From Reinekea forsetii (GTDB lineage Bacteria > Pseudomonadota > Gammaproteobacteria > Pseudomonadales > Natronospirillaceae): 64,000 nt of DNA. A program made the position numbers and the translations under genes. The notes under the pieces are model-generated. The model did not search any database, had not been told where the DNA came from, and was given only the letters and a program-made list of their open reading frames with translations. Positions within the stretch are counted from its first letter, which is position 1; the number at the start of each line of letters is the position of its first letter. The stretch is taken from contig NZ_JAHKPH010000014.1 in assembly GCF_018860385.1 (NCBI RefSeq), positions 158,487 to 222,486 on the forward strand, in the 5' to 3' direction. Below are positions 19,984-28,912 of this stretch, in pieces.

Positions 19984-21984
19984 ATGAATGGAATCTTGCT
20001 CGCTATCGCTATTATCTCCTCTATTGGGTGGTTGGCGTCCTATATAAAACAGCGTCGCATCGCTAAAGATCATCGTCGCATTGAAGACGAGATAGAACTG
20101 ATCCAAAACTCCATTCGCACAATCGGTGCGGGCACCTTTTACTACAACATTCAAAAAGACGCGTCGTATTGGGATGCACGATCGAAAGAGATTTTTGGCT
20201 TTCCTGAACTGCCTGACCCCATTCCACCTGGGTTTTGGGAATCACGGGTATTTGAAGAAGATCGCGAACGCGTCATAGATGGCGCCATTCAATTACTCAG
20301 CGATAAAGACACCCAAATCATGTCTCATGAATATCGAATTTGCTTACCTTCAGGTGAGATTCGTTGGGTAGGCGGTACTGGCTATTTAAGAAGGGATCAC
20401 GAAGGAAGCATCATTGAATCTTTTGGCTTTCACTTCGACCTCACCAATCAAAAGCGCTATGAGCAAGCATTGCTACGTGAACGTCAACGTGCTGTTTCGG
20501 GCATGCTGGCCAAAACACAATTTTTAGCCAATATGAGCCATGAAATACGCACACCGATGAACGCTATTTTAGGGCTTATCGAATTACTTGATGAGCAATC
20601 GCTCAACTCTGTCCAACGAAGCTACTTAAGTACGCTTAAAAACAGCGGCAATGTCCTAATGCGCATTGTGAATGATATTTTAGACTTAAGTAAAATGGAG
20701 GCAGGCAAGCTAAACCTAGAGATGAAACCGTTTGATTTGAAAGAAGCGGTTACTCAGTGCTTGTCTGTATATACCCAAGAAAGCGACAGCAAAAATATTT
20801 TCTTAGCAGCGCACTTAGATTCAAGGCTTCCCAACACATTAACGGGCGATTCAATTCGCCTACAACAAGCCCTGTTAAATTTACTTGGCAATGCGTTCAA
20901 GTTTACGCAAGAAGGATCCATTTTATTAACCATCAGCTTGGCCGATCAACAAACCATGCGAGTGGAAGTGAAAGATACGGGTACAGGTATCCAAGAGAAG
21001 CACCTTACAAAGTTATTTGAACGATTCGAGCAAGGCGCAGAAGACATCAGCAATCGATTTGGAGGCTCAGGTTTAGGGCTTACGATTATCAAAAACATCG
21101 TTGAGTTATGGCAAGGTAAGGTTGGCGTAGACAGCGTATATGGCCAAGGCTCTACATTTTGGTTTGAACTGCCAATTAAAGAGCCATCAAAAGCAATAAA
21201 GACAAGCAACAAAGGCAATATATTAGTTTGCAGTCGGTTCGATGAGCTCGCGCAACTATGGACTCTAGACCCAAATGCGCCCAACGTTACGTTTGCGCGT
21301 GATGCCGAAGCATTCAAACAATTGTTTCCTCAACAACAATTCGACCAAGTTATTGTCGAGCAGCGAGCACGAAATGGTCATGGCCCGGATTTATTAAAGT
21401 GGGTAAAAGAGCAGTCTGAATCTGCCTTCACAACGTTAATCGGCTATGAAAAATACGTCGGCGATTGCAGCGATTTACCCTTTATCGACCGTTACTGCTC
21501 TAAGCCCTATATTTTACAAGACCTATGGTCTAAGTCGCCAAAATCTACAGCGCTTGCAGCAGCCTCAACGCATGACCAGATACCGAATGAGTTCCGAGAA
21601 TTATCTGTTTTGGTGGTCGATGACGTAGAAACCAACTTGATGGTTATCAAGGGTCTTTTGAAACGATTGGGAATCAAAGCCGACAGCTGTATTGACGGGT
21701 CTGAAAGCATTGCTCAATGTAAATCAAAAGCCTATGACTTGATTCTAATGGATTACGAAATGCCTGTGTTAAGCGGACCAGAAGCCGCGATTGAGATTCT
21801 AAAAATACAGCCAACCATCATCGTCGGGTTATCAGCTCATGTTGGCACAGAGTTTGTGAACGCCTGCTTCGAGGCGGGCATGGTCGATTACTTATCCAAG
21901 CCCGTAAACAGTCAACGTTTAACTGCACTTCTGAGCAAACATTTTCCAAGCAAGCAAGAACAACCTTTAGTAAAAGAAGGTTAA
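19984..21984 (+). CDS. Hybrid histidine kinase (TM-PAS-HisKA-HATPase-REC)
   Basis: The 666-residue sensor has one N-terminal membrane helix (about 3-22), a short helical linker, and a PAS_3-like domain (about 45-155, with GEIRWVGGTGYL). HisKA follows with the phospho-His H186 in NMSHEIRTPM, then HATPase (about 290-400, DTGTGIQEKHL, GGSGLGLTI). The C-terminal receiver has phospho-acceptor D590 in LILMDYEMP. Between HATPase and receiver, about residues 405-510 look like a degenerate second receiver without an obvious acceptor Asp. The start is the ATG; an upstream TTG is less likely. Its partner and signal are unknown. It stops directly against the convergent PAP2 gene. Confidence 0.87.
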   Translation: MNGILLAIAIISSIGWLASYIKQRRIAKDHRRIEDEIELIQNSIRTIGAGTFYYNIQKDASYWDARSKEIFGFPELPDPIPPGFWESRVFEEDRERVIDGAIQLLSDKDTQIMSHEYRICLPSGEIRWVGGTGYLRRDHEGSIIESFGFHFDLTNQKRYEQALLRERQRAVSGMLAKTQFLANMSHEIRTPMNAILGLIELLDEQSLNSVQRSYLSTLKNSGNVLMRIVNDILDLSKMEAGKLNLEMKPFDLKEAVTQCLSVYTQESDSKNIFLAAHLDSRLPNTLTGDSIRLQQALLNLLGNAFKFTQEGSILLTISLADQQTMRVEVKDTGTGIQEKHLTKLFERFEQGAEDISNRFGGSGLGLTIIKNIVELWQGKVGVDSVYGQGSTFWFELPIKEPSKAIKTSNKGNILVCSRFDELAQLWTLDPNAPNVTFARDAEAFKQLFPQQQFDQVIVEQRARNGHGPDLLKWVKEQSESAFTTLIGYEKYVGDCSDLPFIDRYCSKPYILQDLWSKSPKSTALAAASTHDQIPNEFRELSVLVVDDVETNLMVIKGLLKRLGIKADSCIDGSESIAQCKSKAYDLILMDYEMPVLSGPEAAIEILKIQPTIIVGLSAHVGTEFVNACFEAGMVDYLSKPVNSQRLTALLSKHFPSKQEQPLVKEG

Positions 21985-22512
21985 TTAAAAAGCCAGTGCA
22001 AGTTTAAAGTGCCAACCATCTTGGCTCGGCATAAGTCCAACTTCTAAATCTAAGCGTTCAGAAACGAACCACTCGTTCATGCCAATAGCCAACAAAGCAC
22101 CCGCACTGACGTCTACCCAATCGTGCTTTTGCGCGTGCACTCGACTATAGCCGACAAAACCAGCGGCTAAATAAGCCGGCAAGCCAACATCCCAGCCATA
22201 GCGCTTTTGCAAAAATGCCGCGCCAGACATAGCCGAACTGGTGTGCCCACTAGGAAAACTTAGCGTATTTGATCCATCGGGGCGCTCTTTATTCACGGTC
22301 CTTTTTAAAATATGAGTAACCGCAAATGTACTGCCAAAGGACCATAAAAATTGCTTACGGCCTTCAGGGTCATCGAGCGTATAAGTTGCCACTAAGGCCG
22401 TTAAAGGAATTGCGAGCTGAACAATGTCACCGGCTGTTTCTATTTCATCGGCGTGAGCCTGTGAATGCAACAACACCATACTGGCCATTAAAATTGTTAC
22501 TATTTTTTTCAT
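21985..22512 (-). CDS. PAP2 family phosphatase, exported
   Basis: The 175-residue protein has an N-terminal signal peptide (cleavage likely after SQAHA) and the three PAP2 phosphatase motifs in order: KRTVNKERP, FPSGHTS and SRVHAQKHDWVD. The catalytic histidines are in motifs two and three. The family removes phosphate from lipids such as undecaprenyl pyrophosphate or phosphatidic acid at the periplasmic face. It is smaller and less hydrophobic than classical PgpB. The ATG at 22512 has AAGG upstream; it starts 11 bases after smrA ends and may be co-transcribed with it. Confidence 0.85.
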   Translation of the reverse strand: MKKIVTILMASMVLLHSQAHADEIETAGDIVQLAIPLTALVATYTLDDPEGRKQFLWSFGSTFAVTHILKRTVNKERPDGSNTLSFPSGHTSSAMSGAAFLQKRYGWDVGLPAYLAAGFVGYSRVHAQKHDWVDVSAGALLAIGMNEWFVSERLDLEVGLMPSQDGWHFKLALAF

Positions 22513-22522
22513 CAAATCAACC

Positions 22523-23119
22523 TTATTTAGGGTCTACACGACCTTTACTGTAGACCAACTTGTTTTCTAGTTTTTTATGCTCGCTCTTTTTAATCAGAAC
22601 GTAAAGCGCACCAACACTGCCATGTTTTTTTTGAGCGGAATGAAAAGCTAAGACCTCAGGAATTTGCTTTAACCAAGTATTCACACACGACTTCAAAAAA
22701 GCCTTGGGTTCGCCGAGCTCACCTTTACCATGCAAAATAATCGCGCTGCGAATGTCGTATTTTTGACAATCCTTAATAAACTGAAAAACTTCAGTGCGGG
22801 CTTGTTGCATTTTTTTCTGATGCAAATCTAATCGAGCATCAATGGGGTATACGCCACGCTTAAGGTTTCTATACACGCCATGCGCCACACCATCACTGCG
22901 GTATTCAATAATATCGAGTGGGTGCACTAAATCGATGATTTCTTCCGTTAACGGATTACCCGCGGCCGTTTCTTTCAACGTAATGGCCATTTGTCTGCGC
23001 GCAATTAACGACGGCTCAGCAACCGTCGTTTTTCGCAGATCAACTTTTTTCTTCGCCTTGAGAGGGGCGACTCCTTGCATTTCTTTTGCAAAGGATTCAA
23101 ATTCTGAGTCGTCTATCAT
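22523..23119 (-). CDS. smrA: Smr-domain endonuclease-like protein (SmrA/YdaL type)
   Basis: The 198-residue protein has an N-terminal arm resembling YdaL (FAKEMQGVAPLK), a linker with DIIEYRSDGVAHGVYRNLKRG, and a C-terminal Smr domain (about 95-180). The Smr motifs are LDLH, HGKG and GSVGALYVLI. Smr domains are nucleases related to the MutS2 C-terminus; the physiological substrate of SmrA is not settled. It is cytoplasmic, with no membrane segment, and lies upstream of the PAP2 gene on the same strand. Confidence 0.82.
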   Translation of the reverse strand: MIDDSEFESFAKEMQGVAPLKAKKKVDLRKTTVAEPSLIARRQMAITLKETAAGNPLTEEIIDLVHPLDIIEYRSDGVAHGVYRNLKRGVYPIDARLDLHQKKMQQARTEVFQFIKDCQKYDIRSAIILHGKGELGEPKAFLKSCVNTWLKQIPEVLAFHSAQKKHGSVGALYVLIKKSEHKKLENKLVYSKGRVDPK

Positions 23120-23286
23120 AGATCACCTATTACAATTGGCTCAGTTTACCTTAAAATACGCAGGCTCGCATGGTGTAAACGTGCAGTAAATGGCATTGCC
23201 AATAGCTTTAGATTTGTCGATTTTGGCACCATAAAGTGCCTAACGCCCGTTATATTTCGCCCGTACAGAATTTTGGAGCACAGACA

Positions 23287-23985
23287 ATGAGTACACACAG
23301 TATATTACTGATCGATGACGATAAAGATTTAGCCGAACTGCTTGGCGAATACCTTGAAGTTGAAGGCTATCGTCTTGTCGCCGCCCATTCGGGTGAAGCG
23401 GGTATCGACCAACTTAAAGAACACCACTACGATTTAGTTCTGCTCGATGTGATGATGCCAGGCATCGATGGCTTTGAAACGTTGAAACGCATTCGTGAAT
23501 TTTCGATTATCCCAGTGCTCATGCTTACGGCTAAAGGCGAGGAAACAGATCGCGTGTTGGGTTTAGAGCTCGGTGCAGATGATTATTTAGCCAAGCCCTA
23601 CAGTCACCGCGAATTGTTAGCACGCATTAAAGCATTAATTCGTCGCATTGAACTGGATAAGAATGAAAAAGCCTCCGATCGCGGAATTTTAGCGATTCAA
23701 GGTGTAGAACTTAACTTTGATACCTACCGGGTGCATTGCAATGGTCAACACCTACCAATGACCACCAGCGAATTCAAAGTATTACGTGTATTAATGACCA
23801 ATGTTGGTAAAGCTGTGCCGAAAGAAGACCTCTATTTAGAAGTGCTTGGCCGAGAAATCATGGCTTATGACCGATCCATTGATATGCATGTCAGTAATGT
23901 TCGCCGCAAGTTAGCCAGTGCTGGGAACGAAAACTCAATCCAAACCATTCGTGGTGTCGGCTATATGTTTGCCGAGGCCGAGTAA
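23287..23985 (+). CDS. CpxR-like OmpR-family response regulator
   Basis: The 232-residue regulator has a receiver domain with phospho-acceptor D54 (LVLLDVMMPG), an acidic pocket near 10-12 and the K of LAKPYSHREL. The winged-helix DNA-binding domain ends in SIDMHVSNVRRKL and IQTIRGVGYMF. It resembles CpxR in both domains. The ATG at 23287 has GGAG eight bases upstream; the longer frame from 23236 lacks support. The kinase gene begins three bases after its stop, so they form one operon. Confidence 0.88.
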   Translation: MSTHSILLIDDDKDLAELLGEYLEVEGYRLVAAHSGEAGIDQLKEHHYDLVLLDVMMPGIDGFETLKRIREFSIIPVLMLTAKGEETDRVLGLELGADDYLAKPYSHRELLARIKALIRRIELDKNEKASDRGILAIQGVELNFDTYRVHCNGQHLPMTTSEFKVLRVLMTNVGKAVPKEDLYLEVLGREIMAYDRSIDMHVSNVRRKLASAGNENSIQTIRGVGYMFAEAE

Positions 23986-23988
23986 CTC

Positions 23989-25365
23989 GTGCAGTGGCGC
24001 AAACTTAACCCTCTGGGCTCAGTCTTAGGAAAAATTTGGCTGAGCTTTTGGTTAACACTTATTTTTATTGTGCTCGCGGTGTATTTCGTGTCGTTCCAAG
24101 TCGCGCAAACCTACCAAATCGCACCACCCGCTCCTCGCCACATTGATATTTTGACCAATATTGTCTTGCCCGATTTCACCTATGTTGGCAACGACTACAA
24201 CCTCATTGCCAACGAATTGGCGGCTTACAATGCCCAATCTCGTTTACAGTGGTACCTCGTTGATAGCGCTTATCAAATGCTCGGCACGCCTAAACCGCCT
24301 AACCGGATTTTGGTCATGCTGTCCGAAATGATCGAAAAAGAAGGCATGCAAGTGGGTCAATGGCGCAGTGAAGCCTGGTTAGGCCCTATGGACATTCCAA
24401 TTAACGGGCAAAATTTCCAACTGTTTTTAAGAGGCGTACCTAATTTGCCGCCAGCAAACCTTCCCTTTTGGATGGAAAGCCAGTGGGTTCGTGTTGTCTT
24501 TGCCTTAGTGGTTTCTGGCCTGATGAGTTTGGTGCTGAGCTGGTCTATTGTAAGGCCGTTAGAAAAGTTAAGAACCACCACCAAAGCTCTGGCCAGTGGT
24601 ACCTTAGACGCACGTGCTGGTTCTAGCGTAAGCCGGCGTAGTGATGAAATCGGTGAATTAGGCCGTGACTTCGACGACATGGCCAGCCGCATAGAAAAAC
24701 TGGTCGCCGCCCAAAAACGATTGCTTGGCAACGTATCTCATGAGTTGCGCTCTCCTTTAACCCGTTTACAAGTGGCTATGGGTATTGTTCGTCAAAAGTC
24801 CCCGCCCGAGCTCGATAAAGCGTTAAATCGAATTGAGCGTGAGAGCGATCGTTTAGAAAACCTTATCGCACAAATTCTAAAGTTAAGCCGGTTTGAAAAC
24901 GACATGTTGAAAGTAGAGTTGCAACAGGTCGATTTTAGCGAACTCGTTACCAAGGTTGTAGAGGATGCTCGGTTTGAATCCTCCACTCGAGCGGTCACCA
25001 TCCATGAAGAACTTTTGGAAGAGTGCATCTTAGTCGGCGACCTTCAACTATTGCACTCAATCGTAGACAATGTGCTGCGTAATGCCTTGCGCTTTTCACC
25101 GGAACACGGCGAGCTAAGTGTGACCATGACGCTGAAAAAGAAACAGGTTCAACTTTCCATTACCGATCAAGGCCCTGGCGTGCCCGAAGACAAACTTGAG
25201 CGATTGTTTGATCCTTTTTATCGCTTAGATCAAGCCAATACAGGGGCTGGATTAGGTTTAAACATTGCGTTGCAGGCTGTTCAATTGCACCACGGTAAAA
25301 TATCGGCTCACAACAACTCCCCTAATGGCTTAACTGTAGACATTCGCCTACCGGTGGCAAAATAA
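23989..25365 (+). CDS. CpxA-like sensor histidine kinase
   Basis: The 458-residue kinase starts at GTG. It has TM1 (about 16-36), a periplasmic domain (about 40-160), TM2 (about 165-185), a HAMP domain, HisKA with H251 in LGNVSHELRSPL, and HATPase motifs (NVLRNALRFSP, DQGPGVPEDKL, GAGLGLNIA). The organisation is that of CpxA, which senses envelope protein stress and phosphorylates CpxR. The periplasmic sensor is divergent enough that the signal should be left open. It lies between the regulator and the YbaK-like gene in one transcription unit. Confidence 0.88.
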   Translation: MQWRKLNPLGSVLGKIWLSFWLTLIFIVLAVYFVSFQVAQTYQIAPPAPRHIDILTNIVLPDFTYVGNDYNLIANELAAYNAQSRLQWYLVDSAYQMLGTPKPPNRILVMLSEMIEKEGMQVGQWRSEAWLGPMDIPINGQNFQLFLRGVPNLPPANLPFWMESQWVRVVFALVVSGLMSLVLSWSIVRPLEKLRTTTKALASGTLDARAGSSVSRRSDEIGELGRDFDDMASRIEKLVAAQKRLLGNVSHELRSPLTRLQVAMGIVRQKSPPELDKALNRIERESDRLENLIAQILKLSRFENDMLKVELQQVDFSELVTKVVEDARFESSTRAVTIHEELLEECILVGDLQLLHSIVDNVLRNALRFSPEHGELSVTMTLKKKQVQLSITDQGPGVPEDKLERLFDPFYRLDQANTGAGLGLNIALQAVQLHHGKISAHNNSPNGLTVDIRLPVAK

Positions 25366-25379
25366 AAGGTTTAGCGATT

Positions 25380-25859
25380 GTGACACCCGCCATAAACAGC
25401 CTAAAAAAACACGGAATAGACTTTCAGGTTCATAAGTATGAAGTCGATATTCACAACGCCGACAACTATGGTCAGGCCGTTGCCGATGCCTTAAACGTGC
25501 CACATGACCACCTTTTTAAAACTCTATTGGTCAGTCTCAATGGAGACGACAAACAGCTCGCTGTATGCATTATCCCTGTGTCGAGTACGCTAAATTTAAA
25601 AAAAGCCGCTAAGGCACATCAAGCAAAATCTGCGACTATGGCAAAAACGGCCTTTGCAGAAAGAGCAACGGGCTATGTTGTCGGAGGAATTAGCCCCTTT
25701 GGCCAAAAAAATCGTCTACACTTTGCTGTAGATGAGTCGGCGTTAAATCTAGATCGAATGTTTGTCAGTGCTGGCAAGCGTGGAATTCAGCTAGAATTAA
25801 GCCCAAACCATTTATTATCATTACTCAATGCCACCCGCTATGAGCTCACTAATGATTAA
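25380..25859 (+). CDS. ybaK: YbaK/EbsC-type Cys-tRNA(Pro) deacylase
   Basis: The 159-residue protein is a YbaK/ProX-family trans-editing enzyme that hydrolyses mischarged Cys-tRNA(Pro). LFKTLLV carries the conserved lysine, and AFAERATGYVVGGISPFGQ matches the family's glycine-rich pocket. The GTG start has AAAGG upstream, 14 bases after the kinase gene, suggesting it is read through from the two-component operon. Confidence 0.88.
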   Translation: MTPAINSLKKHGIDFQVHKYEVDIHNADNYGQAVADALNVPHDHLFKTLLVSLNGDDKQLAVCIIPVSSTLNLKKAAKAHQAKSATMAKTAFAERATGYVVGGISPFGQKNRLHFAVDESALNLDRMFVSAGKRGIQLELSPNHLLSLLNATRYELTND

Positions 25860-25961
25860 ACCATCTTCATTAGTGAAGGAAATTCACAAAAACTTAAGCG
25901 GTATTTGAGGTGACCTATTCATCTGGTAAGGTGGCCACACAACAAAGGAGTTTACATAACA

Positions 25962-26396
25962 ATGAAAAAAATATTACTCACATTACTGTCCGTTTTTACC
26001 CTGTCCTTAGCCAGCGCAGATAACTCTTCGCCAGAAGGCACTTGGAAAACCATTGACGATGAAACAGGCAAAGCCAAAAGCCTTGTCAAAATCTGGATCG
26101 ACAAAGGTGAACTTAATGGCCAAATTATCGAACTACTTAACCCAAGCGAACCAAATCCTGTGTGCAAAGAATGCAAAGGTTCTCGTAAAAACAAACCTAT
26201 TGAAGGCATGGTGTTTGTTTGGGGGCTCGAAAAAGACGGTGACGAATGGACCGGCGGTAAAATTTTGGATCCAAACAACGGCAAAGAATACAAAGCCAAC
26301 TTAGAGCTCATTGAAAACGGCAAAAAACTTTCAGTGCGCGGCTTTATCGGATTTGCGTTGATCGGCCGTACCCAAGTATGGGAACGTGTAAACTAA
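25962..26396 (+). CDS. DUF2147 family exported protein
   Basis: The 144-residue protein has a signal peptide (cleavage after LASA, about residue 19) and a DUF2147 domain. The domain shows GTWKTIDDETGKAKSLVKIW near the start, a CKEC pair, GGKILDPNNGKEYKANLEL and a C-terminal LIGRTQVWER. DUF2147 proteins are small periplasmic, probably beta-barrel (lipocalin-like) proteins of unknown function. AAAGGAG lies upstream of the ATG. It is followed by a strong terminator. Confidence 0.86.
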   Translation: MKKILLTLLSVFTLSLASADNSSPEGTWKTIDDETGKAKSLVKIWIDKGELNGQIIELLNPSEPNPVCKECKGSRKNKPIEGMVFVWGLEKDGDEWTGGKILDPNNGKEYKANLELIENGKKLSVRGFIGFALIGRTQVWERVN

Positions 26397-26419
26397 ACAT
26401 TGCTGTTATTTAAAGCCTA

Positions 26420-26446
26420 AAAAAGCCCTCGGTTGAGGGCTTTTTT
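26420..26446. terminator. Strong bidirectional Rho-independent terminator
   Basis: The stem GCCCTC/GAGGGC (26425-26430 and 26435-26440) with a GGTT loop is flanked by an A-run on the left and six Ts on the right, so it works on both strands. It separates the DUF2147 gene from the convergent rpiA. Confidence 0.9.
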
Positions 26447-26454
26447 GTTAGCGA

Positions 26455-27159
26455 TTAATAAAACTCGCCTGAAGCTGACATGGTGTTTATCACCGTCAGA
26501 GTTTTAACACCCTCTTCGGTGCCCAGCATGAGTACATCGGCAGGACGATGCGCAAACAAGCCGTTTGTGACCACACCCACGATATTATTCAGCGTTTTCT
26601 CTAGATCTTTCGCATCGGTTATCGATAAACCGTGTACATCTAAAATAACATTTCCATTATCGGTAACAACCCCTTCGCGGTACACAGGCTGACCACCTAG
26701 CTTTTGAATTTCACGGGCAACATAGCTTCGAGCCATAGGAATAACTTCTACCGGCAAAGGAAAGCTGCCTAACGTTTCAACGGCTTTAGAGGCATCTGCA
26801 ATACAAATAAATGTTTCCGCCACTGCGGCTACAATTTTTTCACGAGTTAACGCTGCACCACCACCTTTTACCACTTCCAACTTGGCGTTGGCTTCATCTG
26901 CACCATCTACGTACACAGACAAATGATCAACATCGTTTAAATCGAATACTTCAATACCATGCCCTTTTAGTCTTTCGGCTGTCGCATCACTGCTGGCAAC
27001 AGCGCCTTTAAATTGACCAACAAGTTTGCCCAAAGCATCGATAAAGAAATTTGCGGTTGAGCCAGTGCCGACGCCTATAATCGCATCGTCGCGCAGATCG
27101 GGTTTAATGTAGTCGAGTGCGGCTTGAGCTACTTTTTGTTTCAATTCGTCTTGAGTCAT
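26455..27159 (-). CDS. rpiA: Ribose-5-phosphate isomerase A
   Basis: RpiA interconverts ribose-5-phosphate and ribulose-5-phosphate in the pentose phosphate pathway. The 234-residue enzyme has [15 protein letters not shown], the catalytic-site YVDGADEAN and the [12 protein letters not shown] loop. Two ATGs are in frame. The inner one (27159) has AGGA eight bases upstream, whereas the outer one (27168) has the same AGGA touching it, so the inner start is chosen. The divergent arrangement with ilvA is common in gammaproteobacteria. Confidence 0.95.
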   Translation of the reverse strand: MTQDELKQKVAQAALDYIKPDLRDDAIIGVGTGSTANFFIDALGKLVGQFKGAVASSDATAERLKGHGIEVFDLNDVDHLSVYVDGADEANAKLEVVKGGGAALTREKIVAAVAETFICIADASKAVETLGSFPLPVEVIPMARSYVAREIQKLGGQPVYREGVVTDNGNVILDVHGLSITDAKDLEKTLNNIVGVVTNGLFAHRPADVLMLGTEEGVKTLTVINTMSASGEFY

Positions 27160-27335
27160 GGCGAACATCCTAAGGTTATGTAGAGCCTTATTATAGAGGG
27201 TAACGCTCTATTTCTCACCTACTGTGCCTAAAAAAGCCGCACCGAAAATTTAGACTAGGGGTAAACCCCAATATACGCAGTTCACGCAACGTATTATCGC
27301 AGTTTTAGCGCCATTTTTTGCTAGGGTTCATGCGT

Positions 27336-27341
27336 TATAAT
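27336..27341 (+). promoter_or_regulatory. Probable -10 box of ilvA
   Basis: A perfect TATAAT lies 42 bases before the chosen ilvA start. The -35 region is weak. Its position downstream of an in-frame ATG at 27318 argues that translation starts at the later ATG. Confidence 0.5.
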
Positions 27342-27383
27342 CCGTACACTGTGTGTTCCATTCACCCTGTAAGGCAAGATTGC

Positions 27384-28898
27384 ATGTTAGAGTCGTACGT
27401 TAAACAAATACTGAATGCCAAAGTTTATGAAGCGGCCATAGAAACTCCGCTCGACGAAGCGAGTTCACTCAGCGCACGCATTGGCAATCGTATTTTGATT
27501 AAACGTGAAGACTTGCAGCCGGTATTTTCATTTAAGCTTCGTGGCGCTTACAACAAAATGGCACATTTGACTGAAGCTCAGAAAAAAGCAGGGGTAATAT
27601 GCGCCTCTGCAGGCAACCACGCCCAAGGAATTGCCGAAGCCGCGCGACTTATGAAAGTCAAAGCCACCATCGTGATGCCCGTGACCACACCCGACATTAA
27701 AGTGAAGTCGGTCAGAGCACGTGGCGGTAAAGTTGTATTGTTTGGTGATTCATTTGATGTGGCTTTTGCGCACGCCATTAAATTACAAGAAGAGCAAGGC
27801 CTAACCTTTGTTCACCCATACGATGATGAACTGGTTATAGCCGGGCAAGGCACTGTGGCTCGCGAAATCATTCATCAAATAGGTTCAAACAACCTCGATG
27901 CAATTTTCGTCCCCGTCGGCGGAGGCGGGCTGGCCGCTGGCATTGCGGCGTACGTAAAGTACTTAAGACCAGACATTAAAGTGATTGGTGTCGAATACGA
28001 AGAAAGTGCGTGCCTGGCGGCCGCATTAAAATCGGGCAAACGCTCAACGCTCAAAGAAGTAGGGTTATTTGCAGATGGCATTGCCGTGGCACAAATTGGC
28101 AAAGAAACGTTTAAAATACTGAAGCACCACATTGATGAAGTCATCACCGTGTCTGCGGATCAAATATGTGCCAGCATCAAAGACATTTTTGATGACACTC
28201 GCTCCGTTGCGGAACCGGCCGGAGCAACCGCGCTTGCGGGCATGAAAAAGTACATTGATCGTGAGTCCGCGCAAGGCCAAACCTTCATCAGCATTTGCTC
28301 AGGCGCCAACATGAACTTTGATCGCCTCAGGTATGTTGCCGAGCGAGCGCAAGTGGGTGAACATCATGAGGCCATCTTCGCGGTAACTATTAATGAGAAG
28401 CCAGGGAGCTTTAAACGATTTATCTCTCATTTAGGCAAACGATCTGTAACGGAATTTAATTATCGCTATAACGACAGTAAAGATGCACAAATTTTTGTCG
28501 GCATAAAAATCAGCAGCGACGAAGAGCGCTCCGATTTACTGCAACGTCTTACCGACGATGGCTATGCGGTTCTTGATCTGACTCACAATGAGGCCGCAAA
28601 AACGCACGTACGGCACATGGTTGGAGGGCATGCGCCTCAAGCGCAAGATGAACGGCTGTATCGATTTGAATTTCCAGAACGCCCAGGAGCTTTGTTGAAA
28701 TTCTTAAACGCCTTAGGTGGGCATTGGAACATTAGCTTGTTTCATTATCGAAACCACGGTGCGGCCTACGGTAAAGTGCTCAGCGGCGTTCAAGTACCAA
28801 AATCCGATCTAAAAGCCTTTAAAAAAGAGCTCGATAATCTTGGATATCGGTACTGGGATGAAACAGACAACCCTGTTTACAGCGCGTTTTTGGGATAA
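27384..28898 (+). CDS. ilvA: Threonine ammonia-lyase, biosynthetic
   Basis: This PLP enzyme deaminates threonine to 2-oxobutyrate, committing carbon to isoleucine. Its 504 residues include the PLP lysine in FSFKLRGAYNK (about residue 55), the phosphate loop PVGGGGLAAG, and a C-terminal pair of ACT-like regulatory domains (about 325-500). The latter is the mark of the feedback-controlled biosynthetic form. The ATG at 27384 has AAGG nine bases upstream; a longer frame from 27318 overlaps the likely -10 box. A threonine-aldolase-like gene follows after 14 bases. Confidence 0.95.
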   Translation: MLESYVKQILNAKVYEAAIETPLDEASSLSARIGNRILIKREDLQPVFSFKLRGAYNKMAHLTEAQKKAGVICASAGNHAQGIAEAARLMKVKATIVMPVTTPDIKVKSVRARGGKVVLFGDSFDVAFAHAIKLQEEQGLTFVHPYDDELVIAGQGTVAREIIHQIGSNNLDAIFVPVGGGGLAAGIAAYVKYLRPDIKVIGVEYEESACLAAALKSGKRSTLKEVGLFADGIAVAQIGKETFKILKHHIDEVITVSADQICASIKDIFDDTRSVAEPAGATALAGMKKYIDRESAQGQTFISICSGANMNFDRLRYVAERAQVGEHHEAIFAVTINEKPGSFKRFISHLGKRSVTEFNYRYNDSKDAQIFVGIKISSDEERSDLLQRLTDDGYAVLDLTHNEAAKTHVRHMVGGHAPQAQDERLYRFEFPERPGALLKFLNALGGHWNISLFHYRNHGAAYGKVLSGVQVPKSDLKAFKKELDNLGYRYWDETDNPVYSAFLG

Positions 28899-28912
28899 CA
28901 AAAAGGAAGTTC

